In this document: positions 17,657-27,682 of the stretch, piece by piece
Layout of the letters: every line of letters begins with the position of its first letter
How positions within the stretch are numbered: the stretch's first letter is position 1
Origin: Sulfurimonas gotlandica GD1
GTDB lineage: Bacteria; Campylobacterota; Campylobacteria; Campylobacterales; Sulfurimonadaceae
NCBI RefSeq assembly: GCF_000242915.1
Contig: NZ_AFRZ01000001.1
Location: forward strand, 1,736,001-1,800,000
DNA: 64,000 nt
Reading direction: 5' to 3'
Translations under genes and position numbers: made by a program
The notes under the pieces: model-generated
Told to the model about the DNA's origin: nothing
What the model saw: only the letters and a program-made list of their open reading frames with translations
Databases searched by the model: none

Positions 17657-18531
17657 GATTATTATTTTTATTATTAAGTTTTATGCTGCTCATAGAAGCT
17701 CAAGAGATATTGGTGATTAATTCAAATGCTAAAATTGAAAAATATAAAGAAGCCCAAGAAGGATTTTCTAAAAGTATAAACAGACCATTTAAAATAATAG
17801 ACATAGCACAGATGAAAAGTGCTGAAATAAAAGAGTATTTATATAATGAATATCCAGATATAGTTTATGCGATAGGTGCTAAAGCTTATCAATATGCAAA
17901 TCAGTATATACCAGAGAAAAAAATATATTTCTCTTCAATTATGAACTGGAAAAGATTAAAGATGAGCGATGAGAGAAATGGTATTTCTCATGAGCTGCAC
18001 TCTGAGATGCATCTAATACTTATTAAATCTATCTTTAGAAATATTAAGACAGTGGGAATTATATATAGTAAATATACAGAAGATGTAATGCTAGATTTTG
18101 CTCAAAACGCAAGAAAACTAGGGATAGAGATAGTTTCTTATAAAGTAAACAAAGAATCTGTTTCAAATGAGAATTTTGATGAACTTGTTAAACATACAGA
18201 ATCGATGATTATTCTGCCTGATCCAATCCTTCTGAGTGATGATAAAATTGTTAAAAAACTGTTTAAACTCTCAAAAGAGTATAAAAAACCAGTCTTTGCT
18301 TATCATGAGCTCTTTATTGAGTATGGAGCTGCTTTAATAACTTCAGTAGACAATCCAACGATTGGAAGACAGATAGCTGCTATGATAAATGCTGAAACGA
18401 AAATACAAGATATAAAAGAGATTCAATATCCGGCCGGAACAAAAGTTTTATTTAACAAAAAAGTAGTGCTAGAGCTTGGAATAGAATACAGTGATAGCAT
18501 TACAGCTATTGCGACTGAGGTAATTGAGTGA
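17653..18531 (+). CDS. ABC_sub_bind family periplasmic binding protein
   Basis: A 292-residue exported protein. The signal peptide is [16 protein letters not shown]. The body follows the type I periplasmic-binding fold of the ABC_sub_bind (TrpX-like) family: [85 protein letters not shown]. It overlaps the genes on both sides by 4 bases. Members of this family occur beside signalling genes as well as transporters; here the context is only signalling. The ligand is unknown. Confidence 0.75.
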   Translation: MRLLFLLLSFMLLIEAQEILVINSNAKIEKYKEAQEGFSKSINRPFKIIDIAQMKSAEIKEYLYNEYPDIVYAIGAKAYQYANQYIPEKKIYFSSIMNWKRLKMSDERNGISHELHSEMHLILIKSIFRNIKTVGIIYSKYTEDVMLDFAQNARKLGIEIVSYKVNKESVSNENFDELVKHTESMIILPDPILLSDDKIVKKLFKLSKEYKKPVFAYHELFIEYGAALITSVDNPTIGRQIAAMINAETKIQDIKEIQYPAGTKVLFNKKVVLELGIEYSDSITAIATEVIE

Positions 18532-20738
18532 ATCTGATTAAAAAGTTTGTGCTTGCCATTTTTCTAATTGTTTTGTTTGTAGTTTCTATATTTACAATTA
18601 TTCAAATAAATGAGCAAAAAGATATTTTAAATGCTGAATTAAATCAGAGAATATCTCTTATGAAAAGAAATCTAGAATCAAATGCAAAACTTGTTATTAA
18701 ATCTTTAAAATCTGAAGTAGAAAATGACATAGCTTCTTTTAGTTTTTCAAATATTGATATCTCATTTCAAAAGCTATTGATGAGTGAAAATATAGATAGT
18801 GTAATGTTATTTAATTTGAATAATAGAATGATTATTATTGCCGGAGATAGTCGTTACAAAGAAATATTGCTAAAAATGAATGTCGAATATTTGGATATAC
18901 AAGAGATAGATGATGGAAATTCTTTTGTTGTATCAATACCTATATATTTGAGTGCTAAATGGGGAGAAATGCATATAGTATACTCTCTAGTAGAGCTAAA
19001 AAAAGAGATATATAAAACAGAACTGAATATAAAAAATAAGATTAAGATTAGTATCCTTAAAGCTATTTACACCTCGATGCTATTAGCACTGTTTTTAATA
19101 CTTTTAAGCTATTTATTTGCAAAAAAATTCATTTCACCAATTTTACTACTTACAAAGACTGCTAAAGAGATGGCTGGTGGAAATCTTGATATAAGTGAGG
19201 AGTTAGCTGCTATAGACAGTAATGATGAGATTGGTCTCTTAGCAAGTACTTTTAAAGATATGAGCATCAAACTGGATAAATCTTACAAAGAACTAAAAGG
19301 GTTTAGCGAGAATCTTGAACAGAAGATACAAATAAGAACTAAAGAGTTAGAGATAGAAAAAAAGAAAGCAGAAGACGCAACAAAAATAAAGTCGGAATTT
19401 TTAGCAAATATGTCCCATGAAATAAGAACACCTATGAATGGAATACTGGGTATGACTCATTTGGCACTAGAAACAGATCTGAATGATAAACAGAGAAACT
19501 ACATACAAAAGATAGACAACAGCGCAAAATCTCTTCTTGGAGTAATCAACGATATCTTGGACTTTAGTAAAATAGAAGCTGGAAAATTATCAATAGAAAA
19601 AGCAGACTTCAACATGTCTGAAGTTATTGAAAATGTTATCCATGTAGTAGAGTTGAAGGCTGATGAGAAAAATCTAAAGTTAACTGTGAATTATGATAAA
19701 AATATATCCAAATATTTTTATGGAGATAGTCTTAGACTTAGGCAAATACTGATTAATCTCTTAGGTAATGCAGTAAAGTTTACAGATTCTGGAGAGGTGT
19801 CTATCTCTCTAAAAAAAATATCTAAAGATAGATTTAGATTTGAAGTAAGTGATACCGGAATTGGTTTGAGCCAAGAAAAACAATCTAAACTATTCAAATC
19901 ATTTTCACAAGCAGATGGAAGCATCACAAGAAAATATGGTGGAACAGGGCTAGGATTAAGTATTTCTAAGCAGTTAGTTGAACTGCTAGGCGGTAAAATC
20001 TGGGTAGAAAGTAAAGAAAATATAGGAAGCAAGTTTATCTTTGAGATAGACTTGGAAGAGAAAGAGAGTGACTTATTTAGTGATAAAAAAGAGCTAATGA
20101 AATATCCATTAAGTATAGATGTAAAGACTTTAGCAGGAAGTAGCATTTTACTTGTTGAGGATAATGCTATGAATCAGGAAATTGTTTTAGGGATTTTACA
20201 GCATAGTGGAATCAATATAGATATTGCGAATAACGGAAAAGAAGCAATAGAGAAATATAATCAAGACCCGGATAAGTATGAACTTATTTTGATGGACTTA
20301 CAGATGCCGGTAATGAATGGCTATGAAGCTACTAAAGTCATTAGAGAAAAAAATAAAGAGATACCAATTATTGCTTTAACTGCAAATGCAATGAAAGAAG
20401 ACTCTAAAAAGAGTGAGACAGTTTTAATAAATGAGCATATAAGTAAACCGATAGATATTGAAAAGCTTTATGCAATTCTATTGAAATATATACCATTAAA
20501 TCCTGACTTACAATTAGCCGAAGATAAAAAAGAGATTTCAGATGCTAGAATAGATGAACTCTTCTCAGAATTAAAAGAGGCAGTGAAAACTAAGAGGCCA
20601 AAGAATTGTGAATTGGCTAGTAATGAACTTCGAGAGTCTAAATTAAGTTCACAGGATCAAAAGTTATTTGATACTCTAGATAAGTTGGTTAAAAGATATA
20701 AATTTAAAGATGCTCTAGAAGTATTGAAAGACAGATAG
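18528..20738 (+). CDS. Hybrid sensor histidine kinase (HAMP-HisKA-HATPase-REC)
   Basis: A 736-residue membrane kinase. Helix about 5-27, a periplasmic region of roughly 150 residues with no domain I can name, a second helix about 183-205, HAMP (about 205-258), HisKA with phospho-acceptor His in [13 protein letters not shown] near 297, and HATPase (about 390-505; [18 protein letters not shown]). The receiver (about 540-655) has its Asp in [11 protein letters not shown]-terminal tail (about 670-736) resembles a short helical output. The GTG start overlaps the previous stop. The periplasmic domain is the expected docking site for the two binding proteins encoded just upstream. Confidence 0.9.
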   Translation: MNLIKKFVLAIFLIVLFVVSIFTIIQINEQKDILNAELNQRISLMKRNLESNAKLVIKSLKSEVENDIASFSFSNIDISFQKLLMSENIDSVMLFNLNNRMIIIAGDSRYKEILLKMNVEYLDIQEIDDGNSFVVSIPIYLSAKWGEMHIVYSLVELKKEIYKTELNIKNKIKISILKAIYTSMLLALFLILLSYLFAKKFISPILLLTKTAKEMAGGNLDISEELAAIDSNDEIGLLASTFKDMSIKLDKSYKELKGFSENLEQKIQIRTKELEIEKKKAEDATKIKSEFLANMSHEIRTPMNGILGMTHLALETDLNDKQRNYIQKIDNSAKSLLGVINDILDFSKIEAGKLSIEKADFNMSEVIENVIHVVELKADEKNLKLTVNYDKNISKYFYGDSLRLRQILINLLGNAVKFTDSGEVSISLKKISKDRFRFEVSDTGIGLSQEKQSKLFKSFSQADGSITRKYGGTGLGLSISKQLVELLGGKIWVESKENIGSKFIFEIDLEEKESDLFSDKKELMKYPLSIDVKTLAGSSILLVEDNAMNQEIVLGILQHSGINIDIANNGKEAIEKYNQDPDKYELILMDLQMPVMNGYEATKVIREKNKEIPIIALTANAMKEDSKKSETVLINEHISKPIDIEKLYAILLKYIPLNPDLQLAEDKKEISDARIDELFSELKEAVKTKRPKNCELASNELRESKLSSQDQKLFDTLDKLVKRYKFKDALEVLKDR

Positions 20739-21623
20739 ATGCCACAAACAAAACATACAATATTGATAGTAGATGATACAGAGACAAATATCGACATTTT
20801 ACTAGAGCTCTTAAGCGCATATGATATTGTAGTAGCCATAGATGGAGAGAGTGCTTTAGAGATAGCTTATGAAGATAAACCTGACTTAATTTTGCTTGAT
20901 ATTATGATGCCTGGTATGGATGGATACGAAGTATGCAAAAGACTTAAAAGTATAGAGCATACAAAAGATATACCCGTTATTTTTATAACAGCAAATACGG
21001 ATGAAGATTCTATAGAAAGGGCTTATGAAGTTGGTGGCATAGACTATGTAACTAAACCTTTTAAACCGCGTGAATTAACAGCTCGTGTAAAGACTCAGAT
21101 AAAACTGAAAAATCTTTTGAGTGATCTGAATTTTATCGCTTCATATGACTACCTTACAAAAGTATATAACAGAAGAAAATTTTTTGAATTAGCAGAGATA
21201 ATCTTTAAGAATTCAAAAGAAGATCTATATGCTGTAATGATTGACATAGATAAGTTTAAAAAAATAAACGATACATACGGACACCCAGTTGGTGATGAGG
21301 TTATAAAAGCTGTCGCAACAAGCATTAATGAATCTATTTCGAAAGAAGATTTATTTGCAAGAATAGGTGGAGAAGAATTTGCAATTATTTGTCACTGTGA
21401 CTCAAAAGAAGAGATTATTGAAAAAAATGAATTTATCAGACAAAGTGTAGAAAAATTAGAAGTCTCAACAAGTAACGGAGATGTTATCAAGTTTACTATC
21501 AGTAATGGTATAGCAAAAGCGGGGGAAGCTATATGCAGCTTAGATTTGCTTCTAAAAGGAGCGGATGCTGCTCTTTATGAAGCAAAAGGAAAGGGAAGAA
21601 ACAGGGTTGTCTTTAGAAGTTAA
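20739..21623 (+). CDS. REC-GGDEF response regulator (diguanylate cyclase)
   Basis: A 294-residue cytoplasmic protein with a receiver at about 5-120 (ILIVDDTETNIDILLELL; Asp in LILLDIMMPGMDG) and a GGDEF domain at about 130-294 with GGEEF near residue 209. The sequence before GGEEF (SKEDLFARI) lacks the RxxD product-inhibition site. The ATG directly follows the hybrid-kinase stop, so it is the likely output of the operon, turning phosphorylation into cyclic di-GMP. The last 11 bases overlap the convergent cytochrome gene. Confidence 0.93.
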   Translation: MPQTKHTILIVDDTETNIDILLELLSAYDIVVAIDGESALEIAYEDKPDLILLDIMMPGMDGYEVCKRLKSIEHTKDIPVIFITANTDEDSIERAYEVGGIDYVTKPFKPRELTARVKTQIKLKNLLSDLNFIASYDYLTKVYNRRKFFELAEIIFKNSKEDLYAVMIDIDKFKKINDTYGHPVGDEVIKAVATSINESISKEDLFARIGGEEFAIICHCDSKEEIIEKNEFIRQSVEKLEVSTSNGDVIKFTISNGIAKAGEAICSLDLLLKGADAALYEAKGKGRNRVVFRS

Positions 21624-22722
21624 AACTCTGTTTTTTAAAGATATTGAACTCTGTAGCAACTTTTTCATTTTCAAGTCCAAGTTTTTTAACCGCTTTAGGA
21701 TTTACTAAAAACCAGCCAAGAACTACATCTACTTTATCGCCTTTAAGTATTTTAAAATCATACTTTACAACTCTTTTTTCATTTGCTTTAATCATAGTAT
21801 TTTTGATGTCTGTTTTTGCAGCCCATGGCATCGCAGGTTTTCCATCTGCTCCTATGACTCTTACAAAAGTTTCATTTTTTAGTTGTGTTACATTTGCATC
21901 TCTTGTAACACTTACTTTTAAAACAGCTACTCTTAGCGGGTGAAGCAGTAGAGCGTGAGAAGTTTGGTTGTCTATATTTATCTTAAAGCTGTTTATCTCT
22001 CTAAGAATTGAGATATCAACATATTTTGTTAGCATCTCTGAGTGAAAGTGAGCACCTGCAAAACCGTGAAAAGCATGTTTTTTTGTCTCATGTAAAAGAG
22101 ATACGCTTCCATCTACTTTAGGCATATGACAACTAACACAGTTAGCAGCATTTAACTCATTGTCAATATTTGTAGAACATACATTAAGGCCATGTTTATT
22201 CATCTTGTGAGAGTGACATCCGATGCAAACATTACCGTTTTTCATATGCTCATTACCATCTGAAACGATGCCGTGAAATGGCGATTCAATATGTTCAAGC
22301 ATAGTTCCAAAGTAGTTCTTTTCAGTATTTGTCATTATATTTGTGTTACTTATTTTATGAAGTTCTATGCTCTTTATTCGGTGACAATAAGCACAGCTGA
22401 TGGCTTCTTGATGAGTTTCATTTGTAGCATCTGGAAGAGCTTTTTGACCTTTTGTCAGCATCTTGTCTAAGTCATCAGCAGCTGGAGTGTGGCACTTTCC
22501 GCATGAGTATTGCTCAAACTTTAGGTTTTTAGGATGTCTGTCCCAAACAGCTTTATGAATCGGATCTTTTTGAGGAGTGGCATTTGCATGCATAGAGCCG
22601 TAATACTCTTTGTATATTTGAGTATGACAGGCTTTACACTCTTCGCTTTTAGCGTAAGTGTGTACTGCATCGTTAGCAATTACAGAGATTAAAAAAAGTA
22701 GAAGTAAAAAAATGAACTTCAT
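21613..22722 (-). CDS. Multiheme (five CXXCH) c-type cytochrome
   Basis: A 369-residue periplasmic cytochrome. The signal peptide (1-17) ends ISVIA. Five covalent heme sites are visible in order: CKACH, CGKCH, CAYCH, CIGCH and CVSCH. All lie in the first two thirds. The C-terminal third is strand-rich (HPLRVAVLKVSVTRD; KRVVKYDFKILKGDKVDVVLGW). The N-terminal spacing (SEECKACHTQIYKEYYGSMHANA) resembles the cytochrome c554 family. An electron-transfer role is certain in outline, but partner and substrate are not identifiable. A strong ribosome site (AAAGGA) precedes the ATG. Confidence 0.85.
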   Translation of the reverse strand: MKFIFLLLLFLISVIANDAVHTYAKSEECKACHTQIYKEYYGSMHANATPQKDPIHKAVWDRHPKNLKFEQYSCGKCHTPAADDLDKMLTKGQKALPDATNETHQEAISCAYCHRIKSIELHKISNTNIMTNTEKNYFGTMLEHIESPFHGIVSDGNEHMKNGNVCIGCHSHKMNKHGLNVCSTNIDNELNAANCVSCHMPKVDGSVSLLHETKKHAFHGFAGAHFHSEMLTKYVDISILREINSFKINIDNQTSHALLLHPLRVAVLKVSVTRDANVTQLKNETFVRVIGADGKPAMPWAAKTDIKNTMIKANEKRVVKYDFKILKGDKVDVVLGWFLVNPKAVKKLGLENEKVATEFNIFKKQSFNF

Positions 22723-22782
22723 GTTAGTCCTTTTAAATATTAAGATTATATGAAATAATAACTAAAATAACTTAGGCAAATA

Positions 22783-24117
22783 TTACTCGCCTTTTTTAGC
22801 TATATACTTAAGCCAAAAGAAACCAAATAAACCAGCAAAAAGTGAAGCTGAGAGGATTCCTACTTTTGCTTGAAAGATTAGATCATCATTGCCTAAAAAT
22901 GCCAAATCAGCTACAAATATAGACATTGTAAAACCAATACCACCCAAAAATGCAACACCAAAAATTTGGCTCATTGTACTGCCCTGTGGAAGTTGTGCAA
23001 TACCAAGTTTAATAGCCAGCCATGCTATACCAGCTATACCAAGAACTTTACCAACTACAAGTCCGGCGATTATACCTAGAGATACTGGCTCTACTATAGT
23101 TTGTCCTATAGAGGAAAAATCTATAGAAATACCGGCATTTGCAAGTGCAAAAAGTGGAATTACAATTAAACTCACTGGAAGATGCAAATCATGTTCTAGT
23201 CTTGCAGCCGGAGAGCTAACAGCATCTATTCTATCTTTTACATTTTGAAGTATTGCTTTTTGTCTCTCATGCATCATATGGTCTGTAGCTACGGGATAGT
23301 TGTCATACTCATCGAGTAGATTTTTGGTATGACCTGTAAAATCAATGGGAGTCTGTTTTGGTTTAGAAGGTATAGCCATAGCAGCAATAACACCGGCAAT
23401 AGTAGCATGTACACCAGATTCAAGCATGAAAAACCACATGAATAATCCAACTATGAAATAAGGTAAAATCATGTGAATACCAAAACGGTTAAACAGAACT
23501 AAAAATAAAAAAGAAGCACCTGCTAAAGCAAGTGGTAATAAATGTATTTCATCAGTATAAAATAGAGCAATAACAGCAACAGCACCTAAATCGTCAACTA
23601 TAGCAAGTGCAACCAAAAATGTAACAAGTGCAGTAGAGACTCTTTTCCCAAGTAGGACAAGAGCACTAATAGCAAAGGCGATATCTGTAGCCATAGGGAT
23701 ACCCCAGCCATTTGAACCTTCCCCGCCATTGTTGATGCTAAGATATATTAGAGCAGGTAGAACCATACCTCCAATAGCAGCCAAAATTGGTAAAATAGCA
23801 ACTTTTATGTTTGAGAGCTCACCTACTAAAATCTCCCGCTTTATCTCTAAACCGATTAAGAAGAAAAAGATAGCCATTAAGCCATCGTTTATCCAGTGAT
23901 GAATAGTGTGAGATAGTTGCCAAGAACCAACATTAAAATCAATTTTAGCATGAAAAAAGTGTCCATATGCTTCAGTTAGAGGTGTGTTTGCTAGTATAAG
24001 AGCAATAATAGTCATAACCATTAATATTAAACCAGTTGTCGTTTGGGCATGCAAAAAGTGTTCAAATGGGGTAGCTATTTTATTAAAAGTTTTTTCCCAT
24101 GGAGCATATATCTTCAT
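22783..24117 (-). CDS. nhaA: Na+/H+ antiporter NhaA
   Basis: A 444-residue inner-membrane antiporter extruding Na+ (or Li+) in exchange for protons. The essential Asp pair is present (ALAIVDDLGAVAVIALFYT). Other family signatures include HHWINDGLMAIFFFLIGLEIKREILVGEL and GWGIPMATDIAFAISALVLLG. A hydrophilic insertion (about residues 245-310; LLDEYDNYPVATDHMMHERQ) makes it longer than the E. coli protein. Chosen start: the ATG at 24117 after an AAGGAA site. The same frame runs open for 111 more codons upstream, but that part has no NhaA character and lies opposite the divergent gene. Confidence 0.93.
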   Translation of the reverse strand: MKIYAPWEKTFNKIATPFEHFLHAQTTTGLILMVMTIIALILANTPLTEAYGHFFHAKIDFNVGSWQLSHTIHHWINDGLMAIFFFLIGLEIKREILVGELSNIKVAILPILAAIGGMVLPALIYLSINNGGEGSNGWGIPMATDIAFAISALVLLGKRVSTALVTFLVALAIVDDLGAVAVIALFYTDEIHLLPLALAGASFLFLVLFNRFGIHMILPYFIVGLFMWFFMLESGVHATIAGVIAAMAIPSKPKQTPIDFTGHTKNLLDEYDNYPVATDHMMHERQKAILQNVKDRIDAVSSPAARLEHDLHLPVSLIVIPLFALANAGISIDFSSIGQTIVEPVSLGIIAGLVVGKVLGIAGIAWLAIKLGIAQLPQGSTMSQIFGVAFLGGIGFTMSIFVADLAFLGNDDLIFQAKVGILSASLFAGLFGFFWLKYIAKKGE

Positions 24118-24178
24118 TAAATTTCCTTGAATTAATTGCCCTATTGTATCTAAGAAGAGAAAACTTAAAAAAAATGTG

Positions 24179-24184
24179 TATAAT
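24179..24184 (+). promoter_or_regulatory. -10 element 6 nt before an ATG (predicted leaderless start)
   Basis: A perfect TATAAT preceded by TGTG. It ends 6 bases before the ATG at 24191, so transcription should start at or within a base of the initiation codon. No Shine-Dalgarno lies between them. Confidence 0.55.
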
Positions 24185-24190
24185 CTGCTT

Positions 24191-25546
24191 ATGAATCTAT
24201 ATGAACTACAAAATAAAACAATACTTCTATTTGGAAAGAGCCGCGCTTTTAGTGCTGATGAGTTCAATGCACAACTAAAATACCATAAAATTAATATTAC
24301 AAAAGAGTATAACGATGATGTTGTCTTAGTCGTAGACGGCAAGATGATGACTCCGTATGAGCAAAATGACAGCGATAAGTTATATGAAGAGAAAATTGAT
24401 GCTACTTTTGTTGATATTGATGTTCTTGAAAAAGAGTTGGCAAAGTACATAGATGCAGATACTCTTATGATGAGTCTAAAACTATCTCACGATAAAGATA
24501 GACTAAAAGATTTTTTAACAAACTCTATGATTAACGATGACCTCTACCTGCGACTTTTAAAGATGTACAAATGGGGTGGTGATAACTTTTTTGATAATGA
24601 TGATAACAGAGATATAAGTGCCGCTTTAATAGTAAGGTTCTATCAAAATATAGAAAGAAATCATAATGTTCAATATGCAGCACTGGGAATTATGCACCTA
24701 TCAACTCAATCAGATAATGAAAAAGTTTTAGAAGCGATTGCGTACTTAGAACCAATACAACAGACTATGCTTCAAGATACAAATATAGCAAACAACAAAA
24801 TTATATCAGCGATTGCAACAAACTACGCAACACCAAAAAATATTCTAAATATGTTAATAAAAAATGCAAACTCTTATATTAAAACGCTTATAGCTATGAG
24901 AGAAGATTGCGATGAAGAGATGCAACTAAAACTTGTTGAGAGTGAAGAAGATGATGTACTAAAAGCACTCTCATATAACCCTAATTTGTCAAAATCAATA
25001 GTAAAAAAGCTACTTTTTAACAATCCGCTTGCAAAGAATATGGCTAAAAATCTTCGTTTAAATAATGAACTGTTTGAAATATTTTTTAAAAATCATCCAA
25101 ATGAAGTTGCTAAAAATGAGTTTATATCAGTTGAGATGCAAAAGAAGTTAGTTGCTAATAGCACTCAAGAAGTAATGATGTCGCTTGCAACAAATGAAAA
25201 TATAGATAAAAAAGTAGTAGTTGATTTACTAGGTGAGGATTATGCTGAACTTAACCTTGCTCTTTATGAAAATAATGCCACACCACAAGAGAGTTTAGTG
25301 GAAGCTTATAACAGTGTTTTAAACCACTTTTCTCTTGCAAATAATGAGAATACTCCGAAGCATATTTTAGAACTACTGGCTGAAAGTGAGGATGCAAAAG
25401 TTCTCAAATCATTAGCAAAAAACCCAAGCACACCAATAGAGACTCTCTATCAACTTCAACTTGACTCACGTTTTGAAAGAATAGTAAAAGAGAATCCAAA
25501 TTTTGGTAAGCACATAATGAGTGAAAATATAGGGTGGGAAGTATAG
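24191..25546 (+). CDS. Helical-repeat protein of the MoxR/VWA cluster
   Basis: A 451-residue soluble protein with no catalytic motif that I recognise. From about residue 140 it is built of short helical repeats with recurrent 'N..TP..(I/L)L..L' phrasing (TNYATPKNILNMLIKN; SYNPNLSKSIVKKLL; LANNENTPKHILELLAES; AKNPSTPIETLYQL). This resembles the leucine-rich-repeat-variant/HEAT-like class and would form a binding scaffold. The first ~100 residues look like a separate alpha/beta domain. The ATG at 24191 is the sensible start, 6 bases behind a TATAAT. Its stop touches the ATG of the AAA ATPase, so the two are translationally coupled. Confidence 0.7.
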   Translation: MNLYELQNKTILLFGKSRAFSADEFNAQLKYHKINITKEYNDDVVLVVDGKMMTPYEQNDSDKLYEEKIDATFVDIDVLEKELAKYIDADTLMMSLKLSHDKDRLKDFLTNSMINDDLYLRLLKMYKWGGDNFFDNDDNRDISAALIVRFYQNIERNHNVQYAALGIMHLSTQSDNEKVLEAIAYLEPIQQTMLQDTNIANNKIISAIATNYATPKNILNMLIKNANSYIKTLIAMREDCDEEMQLKLVESEEDDVLKALSYNPNLSKSIVKKLLFNNPLAKNMAKNLRLNNELFEIFFKNHPNEVAKNEFISVEMQKKLVANSTQEVMMSLATNENIDKKVVVDLLGEDYAELNLALYENNATPQESLVEAYNSVLNHFSLANNENTPKHILELLAESEDAKVLKSLAKNPSTPIETLYQLQLDSRFERIVKENPNFGKHIMSENIGWEV

Positions 25547-26542
25547 ATGAAAGCTTCTAGATTAATAAGTACACTAACCGCATTAGTAGAGCAAAAAGTT
25601 CCAGCTTTTTTATGGGGCGCTCCTGGCATCGGTAAATCATCAATTGTTAAGCAAATTGCTCAGAGTAACGGCGTTGGTTTTATTGATTTAAGACTTGCTC
25701 TTATGGATCCAACTGATTTAAAAGGCATACCTTTTTATGATAAAGAGTCACACACTGCACTTTGGGCACCACCTGCTTTTTTACCTAAAAGCGGTGAAGG
25801 AATTCTATTTTTAGATGAGTTAAACACTGCTGCCCCAAGTGTTCAAGCATCTGCATATCAGTTGATTTTGGACAGAAGAGTAGGTGAGTATGAACTCCCA
25901 GATGGCTGGGCAATAGTGGCTGCCGGAAATCGTGAGAGTGATAGAGGTGTTACATATAGAATGCCTTCTCCTCTTGCTAATAGATTTGTTCACTTTGAGA
26001 TGGAAGTTAATGTTGATGACTGGAAATATTGGGCTTATAAAAAAGGGATAGATGATAGAATAATCTCTTACATCTCTTATATAAATGAACATCTCTTTAC
26101 CTTTGATGCAAAGAGTGATGTAAAAAGCTTTGCTACTCCTAGAAGTTGGGAATATGTAGATAGCATCTTAAAAAGCAATATTTCTAAAGAGTTACTCCTT
26201 GATGCTATAAGCGGTGCAATTTCTAGAGAAGTGGCTGTTGGCTTTTTGAGTTTTACTAAGGTTATGAACAGGCTTCCTGATATTCAGGCTATCTTGGCAT
26301 CTGGAGAAGGTGAGTATAGCGAAGAAGTTGATGTGCTTTACGCACTAAGTATAGCTCTCGTTAGTGCTTATCTAAAAGAGCCAAATGATGAGATGCTGGA
26401 TAACATACTAAAATATACTCTAGAGTTAAAAAGTGAATTCGCTGTTATGTGTGTACAAGACCTGCAAAGAAATGGCGTAAAGATGGAACACTCTGATGTT
26501 TTTAAAGAGTGGGTAAAGAAGTTTGCTTATCTTTTGGCGTAG
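25547..26542 (+). CDS. MoxR-type AAA+ ATPase
   Basis: A 331-residue AAA+ protein. Walker A is GAPGIGKSS (residues 24-32), Walker B is ILFLDEL (about 86-92), sensor 1 sits in AAGNRESDRG, and an arginine-finger segment reads SPLANRFVHFE. The C-terminal helical lid region extends to 331. MoxR-type ATPases act with VWA-domain partners as chaperones or remodelling machines, and such a partner follows 9 bases downstream. The client is unknown. Confidence 0.85.
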   Translation: MKASRLISTLTALVEQKVPAFLWGAPGIGKSSIVKQIAQSNGVGFIDLRLALMDPTDLKGIPFYDKESHTALWAPPAFLPKSGEGILFLDELNTAAPSVQASAYQLILDRRVGEYELPDGWAIVAAGNRESDRGVTYRMPSPLANRFVHFEMEVNVDDWKYWAYKKGIDDRIISYISYINEHLFTFDAKSDVKSFATPRSWEYVDSILKSNISKELLLDAISGAISREVAVGFLSFTKVMNRLPDIQAILASGEGEYSEEVDVLYALSIALVSAYLKEPNDEMLDNILKYTLELKSEFAVMCVQDLQRNGVKMEHSDVFKEWVKKFAYLLA

Positions 26543-26551
26543 TACTGATAG

Positions 26552-27682
26552 ATGCAACTTCAGCAAAAAATCTCCCGTGCAAAAGCAAAACTACTAGTTG
26601 AGTATCCACTATTTGGAACTATCGCTTCAAAACTTCAACTCATAAAAAATGACGATATCCAAGCTTTTAAAAGTAACGGTACGACACTTGAGTACAGCAG
26701 TGACTTTTTTAACGAGATAACTATAAATGAGATGGAGTTTGTCTTCGCCAATGGTGCGATGCATGCATCTCTAGCTCATGAGTCACGTAAAAATGGACGA
26801 AGCGGTTGGTTGTGGCAACTCTCAACAGACTATGCCGTAAATGATATGCTTGTAGAAAATGGGATGGAAAGACCATATCAGGCACATTACTCTAAAAGAT
26901 TTCATGGGCTTTATGCAGAAGAGATATATGCTGAGCTAAAAGATGATATTTTACGTGATGAGTTAGAGTATGAATCGGATGATGTAGATGATGTTCAAAA
27001 AGATAAAAATGATTCACAGGACAATCAACAAGAGAGTGAAAAAGTTCAGCAAGATGATTTGGTTTCAGAGGAACTCTTTGAAGAGTTTGCAAAAGCAGTT
27101 TTAGAAGCTGAGGAAAAAAGGGGTGAGCTTCCGAGAAGTCTGGAGAGATTTTTTAAAATTGAGCAAAATGCAAAGATTGATTGGCGTGACGAACTTAGAG
27201 TGGCTTTAGAAAGATTTCATAAAGATGATTATACTCAGATGCCGCCAAACAAAAAGTTTTTGCATCTGGGATTTTACCTGCCATCTAGTGTCTCTCAAAG
27301 ATTTAAGTTAGTAGTTGCAGTTGATAGTTCAGGCTCTGTAGATGATGAGCTTCTCGGTGAGTTTTTGAGTGAGTTAAACTTTCTTATGAATACCATACCT
27401 TCATATGAAATAAACTTAATTGTTTGTGATGACAAGATACGTTCACACAGAGTTTTTTATAGTGGAGATATTTTAGAAGCTAGTGTCGAAGGTGGTGGTG
27501 CTACTGACTTTAGGCCCGTTTTTGAACTTATAAAAAATGAGTTAGAAGACACAAAATTGCTTTTGTACTTTAGCGATTTGGATGGTACTTTCCCAAAAAA
27601 TGCACCATCGTATGATGTAAAATGGATAGCTCCAAAAGATTTAGAGACTCCTTTTGGAGAAGTTATAGTTTTGGATGATTAA
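26552..27682 (+). CDS. VWA-like/DUF2201 protein, partner of the AAA ATPase
   Basis: A 376-residue protein with two parts. Residues about 1-130 carry the metallopeptidase-like DUF2201 N-terminal pattern (AMHASLAHESRKNG; GWLWQLSTDYAVNDMLVENGM), in which the usual HExxH is not intact, so activity is doubtful. An acidic Asp/Glu/Gln-rich linker (about 140-185) follows. Residues about 250-376 form a VWA-like domain with a MIDAS-type DSSGS near 257. The pairing with an upstream MoxR-type ATPase is typical. The last four bases overlap the convergent REC-REC-GGDEF gene. Confidence 0.8.
   Translation: MQLQQKISRAKAKLLVEYPLFGTIASKLQLIKNDDIQAFKSNGTTLEYSSDFFNEITINEMEFVFANGAMHASLAHESRKNGRSGWLWQLSTDYAVNDMLVENGMERPYQAHYSKRFHGLYAEEIYAELKDDILRDELEYESDDVDDVQKDKNDSQDNQQESEKVQQDDLVSEELFEEFAKAVLEAEEKRGELPRSLERFFKIEQNAKIDWRDELRVALERFHKDDYTQMPPNKKFLHLGFYLPSSVSQRFKLVVAVDSSGSVDDELLGEFLSELNFLMNTIPSYEINLIVCDDKIRSHRVFYSGDILEASVEGGGATDFRPVFELIKNELEDTKLLLYFSDLDGTFPKNAPSYDVKWIAPKDLETPFGEVIVLDD

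Noticed and set aside
24118-24450. Open 111-codon N-terminal extension of nhaA on the minus strand
   Set aside because: It has no NhaA similarity and lies opposite the start of a real divergent gene. The ATG at 24117 has its own ribosome site and gives the normal NhaA N-terminus.
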